Positions 33,993 through 42,805 are shown, counted from the first letter of the stretch. The stretch is DNA of 64,000 nt from Phytohabitans sp036906915 (GCF_036906915.1 NZ_JBAKHX010000012.1:62001-126000), one strand, 5' to 3'. Notes: a model not told the origin generated them from the letters alone. A program made the numbers and translations.

Positions 33993-35276
33993 ATGAGCGG
34001 ATCAACCCCCGGCTTGTCCCGTCGCGGTTTCCTGGGTACCTCGCTGCTCTTCGTCGGTGGCGTCGCGCTGAACGCCTGCACCTCGGACCCCACGGGTTCC
34101 GATTCCGGTTCCGGCGATGCCAAGATCACGCTGAACCACTGGTACCACGAGTACGGCGAGCAGGGCACCCGCGAGGCCGCGATGCGCTACGCCGCCGACT
34201 ACACCAAGGCCAACCCCGACGTGGCCGTCAAGGTCACCTGGGTGCCCGGTGACTACAAGACCAAGTGGCAGTCCTCCGTGCTGACCCCCGACGGCCCCGA
34301 CATCTACGAGATCAACGAAGTCACACCCGACATGGTCCAGCAGCAGCAGGTCACGCCGCTGGACGACATCATCGGGTCGACCAAGAGCGAGCTGAACGAG
34401 CACGCCCTTGGCGCGCTCACGCACAGTGGTAAGACGTATGGCGTCCCCATGATCATCGACGTCATGTACCTGTACTACCGCAAGAGCCTGCTCAGTGGCG
34501 CGAGCATCCAGCCGCCTACCACGCTGACCGACCTGGTCGCCGCGTCCAAGGCGCTCACCAAGGGCAAGACGAAGGGCATCTTCGTCGGCAACGACGGCAT
34601 CGCCGGCATGAGGGGCGTGCTCGCGTTCTCGGTCGGCCAGCAGTACCTCGACGGGCGCAAGGCGGTCTACGCCAGCCCGGAGATCGCGGACGCGCTCACC
34701 GTGGCCCGCCAGCTGTTCACGAACAACTCGATGCTGCTCAACTACACCACCGAGTGGTACCAGCCGGACGCGCTCATCTCCGGTGCCACCGCCATCTCCT
34801 GGGGCGGCATGTGGGCGCTCCCGGCGCTGCAGAAGCAGATCCCCGGCGACTTCGGGCTGATCCCCTGGCCGAAGCACGGCGCGAACGGCAAGCCGGTCGT
34901 GATCCTGGGCGGCTGGTCGCAGGTCGTCAACGGCAAGAGCAAGAACATCGACGCGGCCAAGAAGTACGTGCAGTGGCTGTGGCTGCAGAACGCCGACGTG
35001 CAGAAGGACTGGGCGCTCAGCTACGGCTTCCACGTCCCGCCGCGCGCGTCCACCGCCGCCTCCGCCACGCCGCTCCAGTCGGGCGAGGCCAAGACCGCGG
35101 TGGAGATCCTCAACCAGTACGGCATCCGGAACACCGCGCTGTGGGCGCCGTCGGTGCAGAAGCCGTACGACGACGCGGTCTCCGACATCATCAAGAAGAA
35201 CGCGGACGCGACTGCCACGCTGACCAAGGCGCAGCAGCAGTCGCAGCAGGCGCTCGACGCACTTCCGCAGGTCTGA
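33993..35276 (+). CDS. ABC importer sugar-binding protein (CUT1), Tat-type lipoprotein
   Basis: 427 residues. The N-terminus STPGLSRRGFLGTSLLFVGGVALNAC has a twin-arginine motif (SRRGFLG) and the lipobox LNAC, so it is probably exported folded and lipid-anchored. Mature part: ITLNHWYHEYGEQGTREAAMRY, DIYEINEVTPDMVQQQQVTPL, GVPMIIDVMYLYYRKSLL, AISWGGMWALPALQKQIPGDFGLIPWP, typical of family 1 solute-binding proteins. Divergent from the GH42 gene and first gene of an operon with two permeases. The likely ligand is an arabinogalactan-derived oligosaccharide, inferred from neighbours only. Confidence 0.9.
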   Translation: MSGSTPGLSRRGFLGTSLLFVGGVALNACTSDPTGSDSGSGDAKITLNHWYHEYGEQGTREAAMRYAADYTKANPDVAVKVTWVPGDYKTKWQSSVLTPDGPDIYEINEVTPDMVQQQQVTPLDDIIGSTKSELNEHALGALTHSGKTYGVPMIIDVMYLYYRKSLLSGASIQPPTTLTDLVAASKALTKGKTKGIFVGNDGIAGMRGVLAFSVGQQYLDGRKAVYASPEIADALTVARQLFTNNSMLLNYTTEWYQPDALISGATAISWGGMWALPALQKQIPGDFGLIPWPKHGANGKPVVILGGWSQVVNGKSKNIDAAKKYVQWLWLQNADVQKDWALSYGFHVPPRASTAASATPLQSGEAKTAVEILNQYGIRNTALWAPSVQKPYDDAVSDIIKKNADATATLTKAQQQSQQALDALPQV

Positions 35277-35286
35277 GGCGCGTACG

Positions 35287-36264
35287 GTGTCCCTCCGTAC
35301 CGCCTCATCCGGCGCGAAAGCGGCGCCGCGCTCCCCGCAGGGCACTGCGGGGGCGCGGCGCCGCCGCGTGGACTGGCCGGCCTGGCGGGCCTTCATCCTG
35401 CTGACCGCGCCCATCGTCGTCGGCCTGCTGATCTTCAAGTACATCGCCATGGCCTGGGGCTTCCTGCTGAGCTTCAGCGAGGCCCGGGGCACGATCTCGC
35501 TCGGCAACTGGGTCGGCATCGACAACTATCGCCAGCTCTTCGCCGACCCCCGGTTCCAGGACGCGCTCTGGATGATCGTGCTGTTCACCCTGGTGATCGT
35601 GCCGATCACGTTCGGCATCTCGCTGGGGCTGGCGGTACTCGTCAACCGGCTGCGCCGCGGGCGGGCGTTCTTCCGCACCACGTTCTTCATCCCCGCCGCG
35701 GTGTCCTATGTGGTCGCTTCGCTCATCTGGAAGATGAGCCTCTTCAGCGGCGTGCCTGCGAGCGCGGCCAACTCGCTGGCCGGCCTCTTGGGTCAGGAGC
35801 CGACCGCGTGGATCGCGACCGTCGACCCGCCCCTGTACTGGATCGTGATCATCACCGTGCGGCTGTGGCTCCAGGTCGGCCTGTACATGATCCTGTTCCT
35901 CGCCGCGATCCAGAACATCCCCGCCGAGCTGTACGAGGCGGCTCGGGTCGACGGTGCGCGCAGCGAGTGGAAGCTCTTCCGGCACATCACGTTCCCGCTG
36001 CTGCGTAACACTTCGGTCGCGATCGCGATGTTGCTGATCATCGCGTCGTTCCAGGCGTTCGACGAGTTCTACAACCTGCTGTCGACCGGTCTCGCCGGCG
36101 CGCCCGGTCCGGACGGCCGCCCGCCGCTCGTGTACCTCTATGACGTCGCCATGGGCCAACAGGACTACGGCCTCGGCTCGGCCGGCGCGTTCGTCGTGAC
36201 CCTGCTGATTATCGCGTTCACGCTGACGCAGAGCAGGCTGACGGGTTTTGGGAAGGAGGACTGA
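35287..36264 (+). CDS. Sugar ABC transporter permease (MalF type)
   Basis: 325 residues with six membrane helices. Opens with a positively charged tail and RAFILLTAPIVVGLLIFKYIAMAWGFLLSF; the EAA loop is AELYEAARVDGARSEWKLFRHI. GTG start 10 bp after the binding-protein stop. As in the first sugar operon, no ATPase gene accompanies it, so a shared multitask ATPase is expected. Confidence 0.92.
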   Translation: MSLRTASSGAKAAPRSPQGTAGARRRRVDWPAWRAFILLTAPIVVGLLIFKYIAMAWGFLLSFSEARGTISLGNWVGIDNYRQLFADPRFQDALWMIVLFTLVIVPITFGISLGLAVLVNRLRRGRAFFRTTFFIPAAVSYVVASLIWKMSLFSGVPASAANSLAGLLGQEPTAWIATVDPPLYWIVIITVRLWLQVGLYMILFLAAIQNIPAELYEAARVDGARSEWKLFRHITFPLLRNTSVAIAMLLIIASFQAFDEFYNLLSTGLAGAPGPDGRPPLVYLYDVAMGQQDYGLGSAGAFVVTLLIIAFTLTQSRLTGFGKED

Positions 36265-36265
36265 C

Positions 36266-37087
36266 GTGAAGAACGCCCGCGTGGGAACCTATCTGGCGGG
36301 GATCGTGTTCGCGATCCCCTTCCTCTTCCCGTTCTACCTGTTGCTGCGCAACTCGTTGATGACCCAGCAGGAGCTGGGCGGCCTCGACTGGGTTTGGTGG
36401 CCCAGCGACATCAGCTTCCAGGGCTTCAAGGACGCGTTCGACAACACCAGCGTGCCGCTGGGGCGGGCGCTGATGAACTCGACGATCGTCGCGGTGGTCT
36501 CCGCGCCGGTGTCCACATTGCTCGCCGCGATGGCCGGGTACGCCCTGGCCCGCATCAAGGTGGCCGCCGCCAAGCCGGTGTTCGCCCTGATCATTGTGAC
36601 GATGATGGTGCCGGGTGCCGCCACGTTCGTGCCGACGTTCGTCGTGGTCGGGTCGATGGGCGGCGTCAACACGCTGTGGGGCCTGATCGTGCCAGGCCTG
36701 TTCAACGCGTTCGCGGTGCTGTTGTTCCGCGGCTTCTACCTGCGCTTCCCGCAGGAGATCGAAGACGCCGGCCGGGTCGACGGCCTCGGCCACCTCGGCG
36801 TGTTCGCCCGGCTGGCACTGCCCAACTCGGGCGGGCTGCTGGCCGCGCTGGGCGTGCTGTCGTTCATCGAGCACTGGAACGCTTTCCTGTGGCCGCTGGT
36901 GATCGGCCAGGACCCCGCGTTCTGGACCGTCCAGGTGGCGATGTCGACCAACCTCACATCGCAGTCGATCAACCTGCCGGCGCTGTTCGCCAGCGCCGTC
37001 GTCTCGGTGATCCCGCTGGCACTGGTGTTCCTGTTGGCGCAGCGGTACATCGTGCGCGGCGTCATGATGACCGGCATCAAAGGCTGA
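36266..37087 (+). CDS. Sugar ABC transporter permease (MalG type)
   Basis: 273 residues with six helices: VGTYLAGIVFAIPFLFPFYLLLRNSL, ALMNSTIVAVVSAPVSTLLAAMAGYALARI and the EAA loop QEIEDAGRVDGLGHLGVFARLALP. The usual Ala in EAA is changed to Asp (EDAG), which is a tolerated variant. The start is the GTG at 36266, placed a few bases after GGAAGGAGG and directly after the stop of the first permease (TGACGTG). A 14-bp-stem terminator follows. Confidence 0.92.
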   Translation: MKNARVGTYLAGIVFAIPFLFPFYLLLRNSLMTQQELGGLDWVWWPSDISFQGFKDAFDNTSVPLGRALMNSTIVAVVSAPVSTLLAAMAGYALARIKVAAAKPVFALIIVTMMVPGAATFVPTFVVVGSMGGVNTLWGLIVPGLFNAFAVLLFRGFYLRFPQEIEDAGRVDGLGHLGVFARLALPNSGGLLAALGVLSFIEHWNAFLWPLVIGQDPAFWTVQVAMSTNLTSQSINLPALFASAVVSVIPLALVFLLAQRYIVRGVMMTGIKG

Positions 37088-37096
37088 TCACACAAA

Positions 37097-37130
37097 GAGC
37101 CTGGCGTCCGCACAAACGGACGCCAGGCTC
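37097..37130. terminator. Rho-independent-like hairpin, 14-bp perfect stem
   Basis: GAGCCTGGCGTCCG (37097-37110) pairs perfectly with CGGACGCCAGGCTC (37117-37130) around the loop CACAAA. It lies 10 bp past the permease stop and about 95 bp from the stop of the convergent BNR_4 gene, so it probably serves both operons. Confidence 0.9.
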
Positions 37131-37224
37131 GCCGTGCGCGGTCCTGGCGATGATGGCCGAGCTGCGCGCGGATTTCGCCCGCCGAACACGTTCCGTGGGC
37201 GCGAAGAGTTCGCATGGATCTATG

Positions 37225-38499
37225 TCAATGTTGTGGATCGATCGCGAAGTCGGCGACGTGGATCGGCGACGGCTCGTCGCCGGTGGAGGGCCGCTGGTAG
37301 AGGATTGACAGTACGCCGTCGATCCCCATCCGGGTGCGGTCGACCACCACCTCGCCGAACGCGCCGAGGCCGGCGCCCTCCAGACGCGGCGTCCAGTCGG
37401 TCCAGCCGCTCGCCGCGCTGGCGGTGATGATCCGGCCGTACGGCAGCACCAGGTACGCGTTGTCGGCGCTGTCGAGCACGAGCTGAGATCGGCCGAACGC
37501 CGCCAGCGGCACCGGGATCTCGGTCTTCTGCCACCCGCGCTCGCGGTCCAGGTACAGGTGGAAGACCCGGCCGTACCGCTCCCGCTCGCCGACGAAGTCG
37601 GACACCGCCGGCACGAACCGCTCGGGCACGTAACTGATCACGACGTGCGGCCGGCAGACCGAGTCGACGACCAGGCACTCCTGGTTGATTAGAGCGCGGT
37701 CGACGCCCACCGGGTCGACGACGAGCCCAGGGGAGTCCACCGCCACGAGCTGGTCGGTGCCGGCCCGGGCCACCACGTCGCCGGCGGCGTTGTGCCAGGT
37801 GCGCCCGCGGTCGTCGCTGTAGACGTACCCGGTGTCGTGGTTGGCCAGCCCGCCCGGGTGCGTGAGGACGGCGCTGTTGTCCTCGCGCCAGGTGAACGCC
37901 GCGTGCAGCCGGGCGCAGCGGCAGTAGGCCAGGCCGTGCAGGTACATGTTGCGGCTCGCGCTGGTCGTGCCGTTCACCGTGTACGCGCCGGTCGGGGAGG
38001 ACCAGGCACCCACCTTGTGCCAGGCGCCGTCGTACTCGACGAGCTCCATCGCGCCGTTGCCCGAGCGCCCGGTGCGGTAGGACATCTGGAGCCGGCCCTC
38101 GGGGGTCACCAGGAACCGCGGGTACGTGATGGAGCCGAGGTCCAGGTCGCCTAGGGTACGCCGGACCGGTCCCTCCAGAGTGGAGTAGAACACCGCGTTG
38201 TCGTGGGTGTCCATGGCCACGTGCAGCATGCCGTCCGCAGGCGACAGGCCGAGCGAGATGGTGTTGTGCGAGTCGTCGACGCTGAGCTGGTGCGCCAGGC
38301 GCACCGGCTCCCAGATGCCGTGCGGCAGCCGCCGGCGGGCCACGACCGCGTGCCGGCTGGCCGTGTACCAGGCCGCGTACTGGTGTCCGGCGTGCGTGAG
38401 CAGGCCGTGCTGCTGGTACGAGGCGTTGTTGACGATGCCCTGGTACGAGACGAAGTAAAGGGCGGTCGGGTCGAGCACCGAGTCACCGAGCAGGCTCAC
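37225..38499 (-). CDS. BNR_4 beta-propeller enzyme (PL42/GH145-like, rhamnose-glucuronate releasing?)
   Basis: 424 residues. Repeating beta-blades with Asp-box-like turns match the BNR_4 (PF15892) seven-bladed propeller: YQGIVNNASYQQHGLLTHAGHQYAAWYT, SVDDSHNTISLGLSPADGMLHVAMDTHDN, YPRFLVTPEGRLQMSYRTGRSGNG, GYVYSDDRGRTWHNAAGD. Characterised relatives include enzymes that release terminal rhamnose from rhamnosyl-glucuronate caps of arabinogalactan proteins and some ulvan lyases. Given its operon mates, the cap-removing role is the best fit, but it is an inference. No signal peptide, which would place it in the cytoplasm. GTG start overlaps the DUF2264 stop (GTGA). Confidence 0.75.
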   Translation of the reverse strand: MSLLGDSVLDPTALYFVSYQGIVNNASYQQHGLLTHAGHQYAAWYTASRHAVVARRRLPHGIWEPVRLAHQLSVDDSHNTISLGLSPADGMLHVAMDTHDNAVFYSTLEGPVRRTLGDLDLGSITYPRFLVTPEGRLQMSYRTGRSGNGAMELVEYDGAWHKVGAWSSPTGAYTVNGTTSASRNMYLHGLAYCRCARLHAAFTWREDNSAVLTHPGGLANHDTGYVYSDDRGRTWHNAAGDVVARAGTDQLVAVDSPGLVVDPVGVDRALINQECLVVDSVCRPHVVISYVPERFVPAVSDFVGERERYGRVFHLYLDRERGWQKTEIPVPLAAFGRSQLVLDSADNAYLVLPYGRIITASAASGWTDWTPRLEGAGLGAFGEVVVDRTRMGIDGVLSILYQRPSTGDEPSPIHVADFAIDPQH

Positions 38500-40448
38500 T
38501 CCGGGGGGCCCAGCCACAGGTGATCCTCCTCCCCGTCGGGCCATCTCACCAAGATCGCGGCGTCGGGCGACACCGTCACCGTTGGCAGCTCCGGCCCCGC
38601 CGCCGCGGTGAGGATCACCGCCGCCGCGTAAACCTCGCCGAGCCGCACCGGCGCGCCGCTCTCCACCGTGGGGGTCGCCGAGTACGTGCCGAACGCGTTG
38701 ACGCCGGACCGATCCGCGACCCGGCCGGCCGGCAGCCCCACCAATCCCACCACAGTGGACGTCAACCCGTCGGGTCGGCGAGCCGTCGCTGTCGCCCCGT
38801 CGGCCTCGGCCTCCGGCGGTTCGGCGTCCGCGAGGGCGTACCCGCCGATCCGTAGCGTCCATGGCCCGCCGTGCGCCGCGCCGTCCACCCGGGCCAGCCG
38901 CACCTCGACGGCGCCGCGCAGCACCGACGCGGTGGTGACGCACGGGCCGGTCCAGAACGCAGGCTGGCGCGGCGGCCACGTGTGCTCGTCGGGCAGCTCG
39001 CCGACCGGCCAGTGCGCCCGGTGCCGGGAGATGGCGACCCGGCCCTCGACGGAGACCGGGCGCAGCGGCCGGCGGTGCGTGGGGTAGCCGCTCGGGTCGA
39101 GCAGCGCGACGTGGTTGTCGACCGGGCGGCAGGCGTACTCCGGTCCGGCGTGCGTGCTGTACGCGTACCGCGAGTAGCCGGGGTCGTCGGTGCTGAGCGC
39201 CTCGTCGGCCGCGTGGTCGGCACCGTGGTTGACGACCCGGACCACGCCGTCCGCGCGGGTGGCCGACACCAGCCAGCCGGGCACGGCGAGCGTGCGGGCC
39301 ACGTCGCGCTCCTCGACTTCGAGTGGCTGCTCCACGTCTGTCCACACCGGATGGTCGGCCGGCAGCACGAGGCCCGCGAAGCCCTTGCTGGACCAGTACG
39401 GCGAGCCGGGCCCCGAGTACGGCTGCCGGATCGGCTCCAGCGGCCCGTACCAGCCGATCGACTCCAGCCGGTCCGGTGCCGAGCCGTCCGGGGTGGGCCC
39501 GCCGCCGCGCTCCGCGAAGTGCCGCAGCACCCCGCTGGCGAGCCGCCGTGCCCGGCCGGGTGCCAGGGGGCTGGCGTCGAAGATGGCGCCCGCCCACACC
39601 GGGGCGAGCGCGGCGTGCCGGTAGGTGAGCGAGCGGCCCTGGTGCAGCGGCGCGCCGTCCGGGGCGTAAAGGTGCTGGGCGCCCTCCAGGTAGAGGTGCA
39701 GGCGCTCCCGGTACCGGCTCCACAGCTCCGGTCCGGCGTGGTCGCCGGACATCCGGCAATACCACAGTGGATAGAAGTTCATCGCCCAGCCGGCGTACCA
39801 GTCGAAGTTGCGAGCGGTGCCTCGACCCTCGTACCCGTCGGTGTACCAGCCCTCGCCGATATACCAGCCGTCCATCGTGGAGATGTTGGACTCGATGTCC
39901 TCGGCCGACCACGGGCCGCCGACCGAGCGCAGGAACGCCTCGACGACGTTCTGGAACCACAGCCAGTTGCACGCCGGGTACGGCTGGCCGATCACCTCGG
40001 CCAGCCACGTCACCACGCGCTCGCGTACCCCGTCGTCGAGCGCGTCCCACAGCACGTGCCGCGACTCGTGCAGGGCCAGTGCGATGGACGCCGCCTCCAC
40101 CTTGGCCTGGTTGACCTCGGTGACCCGCGGCCAGCGCTCCGGCGAGCCGGGGTCGGTGCCGGCGGCGAGGCCGTCCGCGTACCACTCGGCCAGCGTGCCG
40201 TCGGCGCCCTCAGCGCCCCCCGAAGCGTTCGCGAGCCGGAAGCCCGCGGCCAGGAAGGTGCGCGCGAAGCCCTCCAGGCCGTCGCTGCGCCGTCCGGAGA
40301 TGCTGGGCGGACCGGGCAGGTCGACGAGCGCGTGCCCGGGCGAAGCGTACGGGCGCACGGCGGCCAGCGTCCGGTCGGCGGCCGCCTCCCAGTGCGCTCG
40401 CGTCCACCCGGTGTACGGTGACCGGGCCCGGTCCTGGCGCGGGCCCAT
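38496..40448 (-). CDS. DUF2264 family protein, putative carbohydrate-active
   Basis: 650 residues. The N-terminal 400 residues match DUF2264, an alpha/alpha-barrel-like family: WTRAHWEAAADRTLAAVRPYASPG, SDGLEGFARTFLAAGFRLA, NWLWFQNVVEAFLRSVGGPWSAEDIESNISTMDGWYIGEGWYTDGYEGRGTARNFDWYAGWAMNFYPL (residues about 165-235) with many aromatic and acidic residues typical of a glycan cleft. The C-terminal 250 residues are beta-rich. The family is common in bacterial and fungal polysaccharide loci but I know of no settled activity. No signal peptide. The ATG at 40448 shares a base with the GH51 stop (TGATG), so the two are translationally coupled. Confidence 0.8.
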   Translation of the reverse strand: MGPRQDRARSPYTGWTRAHWEAAADRTLAAVRPYASPGHALVDLPGPPSISGRRSDGLEGFARTFLAAGFRLANASGGAEGADGTLAEWYADGLAAGTDPGSPERWPRVTEVNQAKVEAASIALALHESRHVLWDALDDGVRERVVTWLAEVIGQPYPACNWLWFQNVVEAFLRSVGGPWSAEDIESNISTMDGWYIGEGWYTDGYEGRGTARNFDWYAGWAMNFYPLWYCRMSGDHAGPELWSRYRERLHLYLEGAQHLYAPDGAPLHQGRSLTYRHAALAPVWAGAIFDASPLAPGRARRLASGVLRHFAERGGGPTPDGSAPDRLESIGWYGPLEPIRQPYSGPGSPYWSSKGFAGLVLPADHPVWTDVEQPLEVEERDVARTLAVPGWLVSATRADGVVRVVNHGADHAADEALSTDDPGYSRYAYSTHAGPEYACRPVDNHVALLDPSGYPTHRRPLRPVSVEGRVAISRHRAHWPVGELPDEHTWPPRQPAFWTGPCVTTASVLRGAVEVRLARVDGAAHGGPWTLRIGGYALADAEPPEAEADGATATARRPDGLTSTVVGLVGLPAGRVADRSGVNAFGTYSATPTVESGAPVRLGEVYAAAVILTAAAGPELPTVTVSPDAAILVRWPDGEEDHLWLGPPE

Positions 40449-41962
40449 CAGAGTCGGATCGTGTTCCACGAGAGCGGCGGCAGCTCGACGCGCAGCACGC
40501 CACCATCCGGCACCACCCGCGGGCCTGCCTTCGGCGTGGCCCGGTCCTGCTGGTCGAGCGTGTTCTTGGCGTGCCGGTCGGCGTCGGCCAGGTAGGTGTG
40601 CGTCACCGGCCCGGCGGCGTCGCCGAACGCGCGCAGGTCGACCGCCAGCTCCAGCGGGCGGGTGGTGTCACGGTTGACCGCGAACACCGTCAGCGAGCCG
40701 TCCTCGCCACGCACGGCGGTGGCGTGCAGCAGCGGTACGGTGCCGTGCGCGGCCGTGTCGTGGGTGGGGCTCTGGACCGCGAGCCGCAGCACCTCGCCCC
40801 GGCCGTAGCGGGCGGCGTCGGCGAATGGGTAGAAGGTGGTCTGCCGCCACGCCGGGCCGCCGGGCTCGGTCATGATCGGCGCGATCACGTTGACGAGCTG
40901 GGCCAGGCACGCGGCGGTGACCCGGTCGCTGCGTCGCAGCAGCGTGATCAGCAGGCTGCCGACCACGACGGCGTCGGTCACCGAGTACAGGTCTTCCAGC
41001 AGTCGGGGTGCGACCGCCCACGGCTCCGGCTCGGGGTGCGGGGAGTTCTCCTGGTACCAGACGTTCCACTCGTCGAACGAGATGTTGATGCGTTTGGGGT
41101 CGCGGCGCTTGGCGCCCACGTAGTCAGCGGTCGCCACCACGCCGTCGATGAACGCCTCCATGTCGGCGGCGGACGCCACGAAGCTGTCGACGTCGCCGTT
41201 GCGCTCCTGGTAGTACGCGTGGCAGGAGATCAGGTCGACGGCGTCGTAGGCGTGCTCCAGGACCGTGGCCTCCCACTGGCCGAAGGTGGGCATGCCCCGC
41301 CCGGAACTGCCGCAGGCGACCAGTTCGAGGTCGGGATCGACCAGGCGCATCGCCTTGGCGGCGACCACGGCGAGCCGGCCGTACTCCTCAGCGGTCTTGA
41401 AGCCGATCTGCCACGGGCCGTCCATCTCGTTGCCCAGGCACCACAGCTTGATCCCGTACGGCTTCTCGTCGCCGTGCGCCCGGCGCAGGTCGGAGTACGC
41501 GGCGCCGCCGGGGTGGTTGCAGTATTCGAGCAACTCGTACGCCTCCGCGGCGCCGCGGGTGCCGAGGTTGACCGCGAGCATCGGCTCCAGGCCGGTCTTG
41601 GCGGTGAACCGCATGAACTCGCTCAGCCCGAACTGGTTGGTCTCGGTGGTGCGCCAGGCGAGGTCGAGGCGGCGTGGCCGCTGCTCGACCGGGCCGACAC
41701 CGTCTTCCCACTTGTACCCGGACACGAAGTTTCCGCCGGGGTACCGGACCATCGTGGTGCCCAGCTCGCGGATCAGCCCCAGTACGTCAGTGCGCAGCCC
41801 GTCCTCGTCGGCCAGGGGGTGATCGGGCTCGAACACTCCACTGTAGACGGCCCGGCCGAGGTGCTCGAGGAAGGACCCGAACAGCCGGGGGTTCACCTCA
41901 CCGACGGTGAAGTGCGGATCAAGGAAGGCGGTTGCCGTAACTTTCTGCTGATCATTGCTCAC
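40448..41962 (-). CDS. GH51 alpha-L-arabinofuranosidase
   Basis: 504 residues, the normal size for cytoplasmic GH51. Acid/base Glu in KLWCLGNEMDGPWQIG, nucleophile Glu in NISFDEWNVWYQENSP; the YPGGNFVSGYKWEDGVGP and NPRLFGSFLEHLGRAVYSGVFEP segments are the family's substrate-pocket hallmarks. No signal peptide. It removes arabinofuranosyl side groups from imported oligosaccharides. The start GTG at 41962 is supported by a promoter whose predicted start is that very G. First gene of a three-gene operon ending at the shared terminator. Confidence 0.95.
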   Translation of the reverse strand: MSNDQQKVTATAFLDPHFTVGEVNPRLFGSFLEHLGRAVYSGVFEPDHPLADEDGLRTDVLGLIRELGTTMVRYPGGNFVSGYKWEDGVGPVEQRPRRLDLAWRTTETNQFGLSEFMRFTAKTGLEPMLAVNLGTRGAAEAYELLEYCNHPGGAAYSDLRRAHGDEKPYGIKLWCLGNEMDGPWQIGFKTAEEYGRLAVVAAKAMRLVDPDLELVACGSSGRGMPTFGQWEATVLEHAYDAVDLISCHAYYQERNGDVDSFVASAADMEAFIDGVVATADYVGAKRRDPKRINISFDEWNVWYQENSPHPEPEPWAVAPRLLEDLYSVTDAVVVGSLLITLLRRSDRVTAACLAQLVNVIAPIMTEPGGPAWRQTTFYPFADAARYGRGEVLRLAVQSPTHDTAAHGTVPLLHATAVRGEDGSLTVFAVNRDTTRPLELAVDLRAFGDAAGPVTHTYLADADRHAKNTLDQQDRATPKAGPRVVPDGGVLRVELPPLSWNTIRL

Positions 41963-41969
41963 CGTGGCC

Positions 41970-42006
41970 AGCGTAGGGACGCCCCTCGGCTTCGTCAACG
42001 GGTTGG
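41970..42006 (-). promoter_or_regulatory. Leaderless promoter of the GH51 operon with shared 14-mer
   Basis: On the minus strand: CCAACCCGTTGACG (42006-41993) with the -35 TTGACG, a 17-bp spacer, TACGCT (41975-41970), then seven nt and the GTG start. Same 14-mer, same spacing, same distance to the start codon as upstream of GH42 at 33816. Confidence 0.75.
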
Positions 42007-42043
42007 AATAAGACAGCCTTCCGGCCAGTTACCGATAACCCGA

Positions 42044-42793
42044 TCATCCAGGGTTGGCGCTGTTCAATTCCGCTGTGAGCTGGGCTGCCGTGTGCTTGAG
42101 CGCGGCGGCGAGGGGCGAGTCGGCACCCTCTGGGACCGAGCTCGTGGTGCCGACGACCGCCATGCTGGCGATCAACGTACCGTTTCGGAAAACCGGCGCG
42201 GCGACGCTGCGTATGCCGTTGACCGGCGGCGTGTGAGCAGACACACCCGCCGCGCGGATGCGTTCGAGCTCGCGGCGCAGCTCGGGGGAGGCGGCCAGGT
42301 CGGCGACCAGCGCGGGCACCTCAGCGGAGCTGAGGAACGCGCAGAACACGCGGCCCTGCGACGACGCGGTGCGCGACAGCCGGGAACCGGTGCGCACGCT
42401 GATGCGGATCACCCTGTCGGTGTTGTCGTCGACCCGGACCACGACCGCGGTGTCGCCGTCCCACACGCTCAACACGACGGTCTCGTCGAGCTCGCGCACG
42501 AGCCGCTGCATGTGTGGGCCGGCGACGCCGATCACCGGCATGCCGGCCCGGGCGGCGGCTGAGAGCGTGAGGATCTGCGGACCCAACGAGTAGAGCGCCT
42601 CGCGCTCGTCATATCGCAGCAGGTTGCTCTCCCGCAGCGCCTTTGTGTATCGATGGGCGGTGGCCTTGCTGGTGCCGAGGCTGGCGGTCAGCTCGTTGAG
42701 GCTGAGCCGGGGCCGGCTCACCGTGAAGGCACTGAGGATCACGGCGGCGCGCTGCACGGTCTGGATCGCGGGCGACGCGTCCACCGAGCCCAT
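42044..42793 (-). CDS. IclR-family transcriptional regulator
   Basis: 249 residues. Winged helix at the N-terminus (AIQTVQRAAVILSAFTVSRPRLSLNELTASLGTSKATAHRYTKAL) and a C-terminal IclR effector domain (VVLSVWDGDTAVVVRVDDN, SVRTGSRLSRTASSQGRVFCAFLS, NGIRSVAAPVF). Paralogue of the divergent neighbour at 42932; both start with a near-identical AIQTVQRAA motif. ATG follows GAAAGG. It may sense an aromatic or sugar-acid metabolite; in this location it may regulate the arabinogalactan genes. Confidence 0.9.
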   Translation of the reverse strand: MGSVDASPAIQTVQRAAVILSAFTVSRPRLSLNELTASLGTSKATAHRYTKALRESNLLRYDEREALYSLGPQILTLSAAARAGMPVIGVAGPHMQRLVRELDETVVLSVWDGDTAVVVRVDDNTDRVIRISVRTGSRLSRTASSQGRVFCAFLSSAEVPALVADLAASPELRRELERIRAAGVSAHTPPVNGIRSVAAPVFRNGTLIASMAVVGTTSSVPEGADSPLAAALKHTAAQLTAELNSANPG

Positions 42794-42805
42794 CCTTTCC
42801 GCTGG

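Noticed and set aside
38500..40185. Extension of the BNR_4 frame upstream to almost 1000 residues
   Set aside because: The upstream part is out-of-frame shadow of the DUF2264 gene; GTG at 38499 overlaps its stop and begins the propeller homology.
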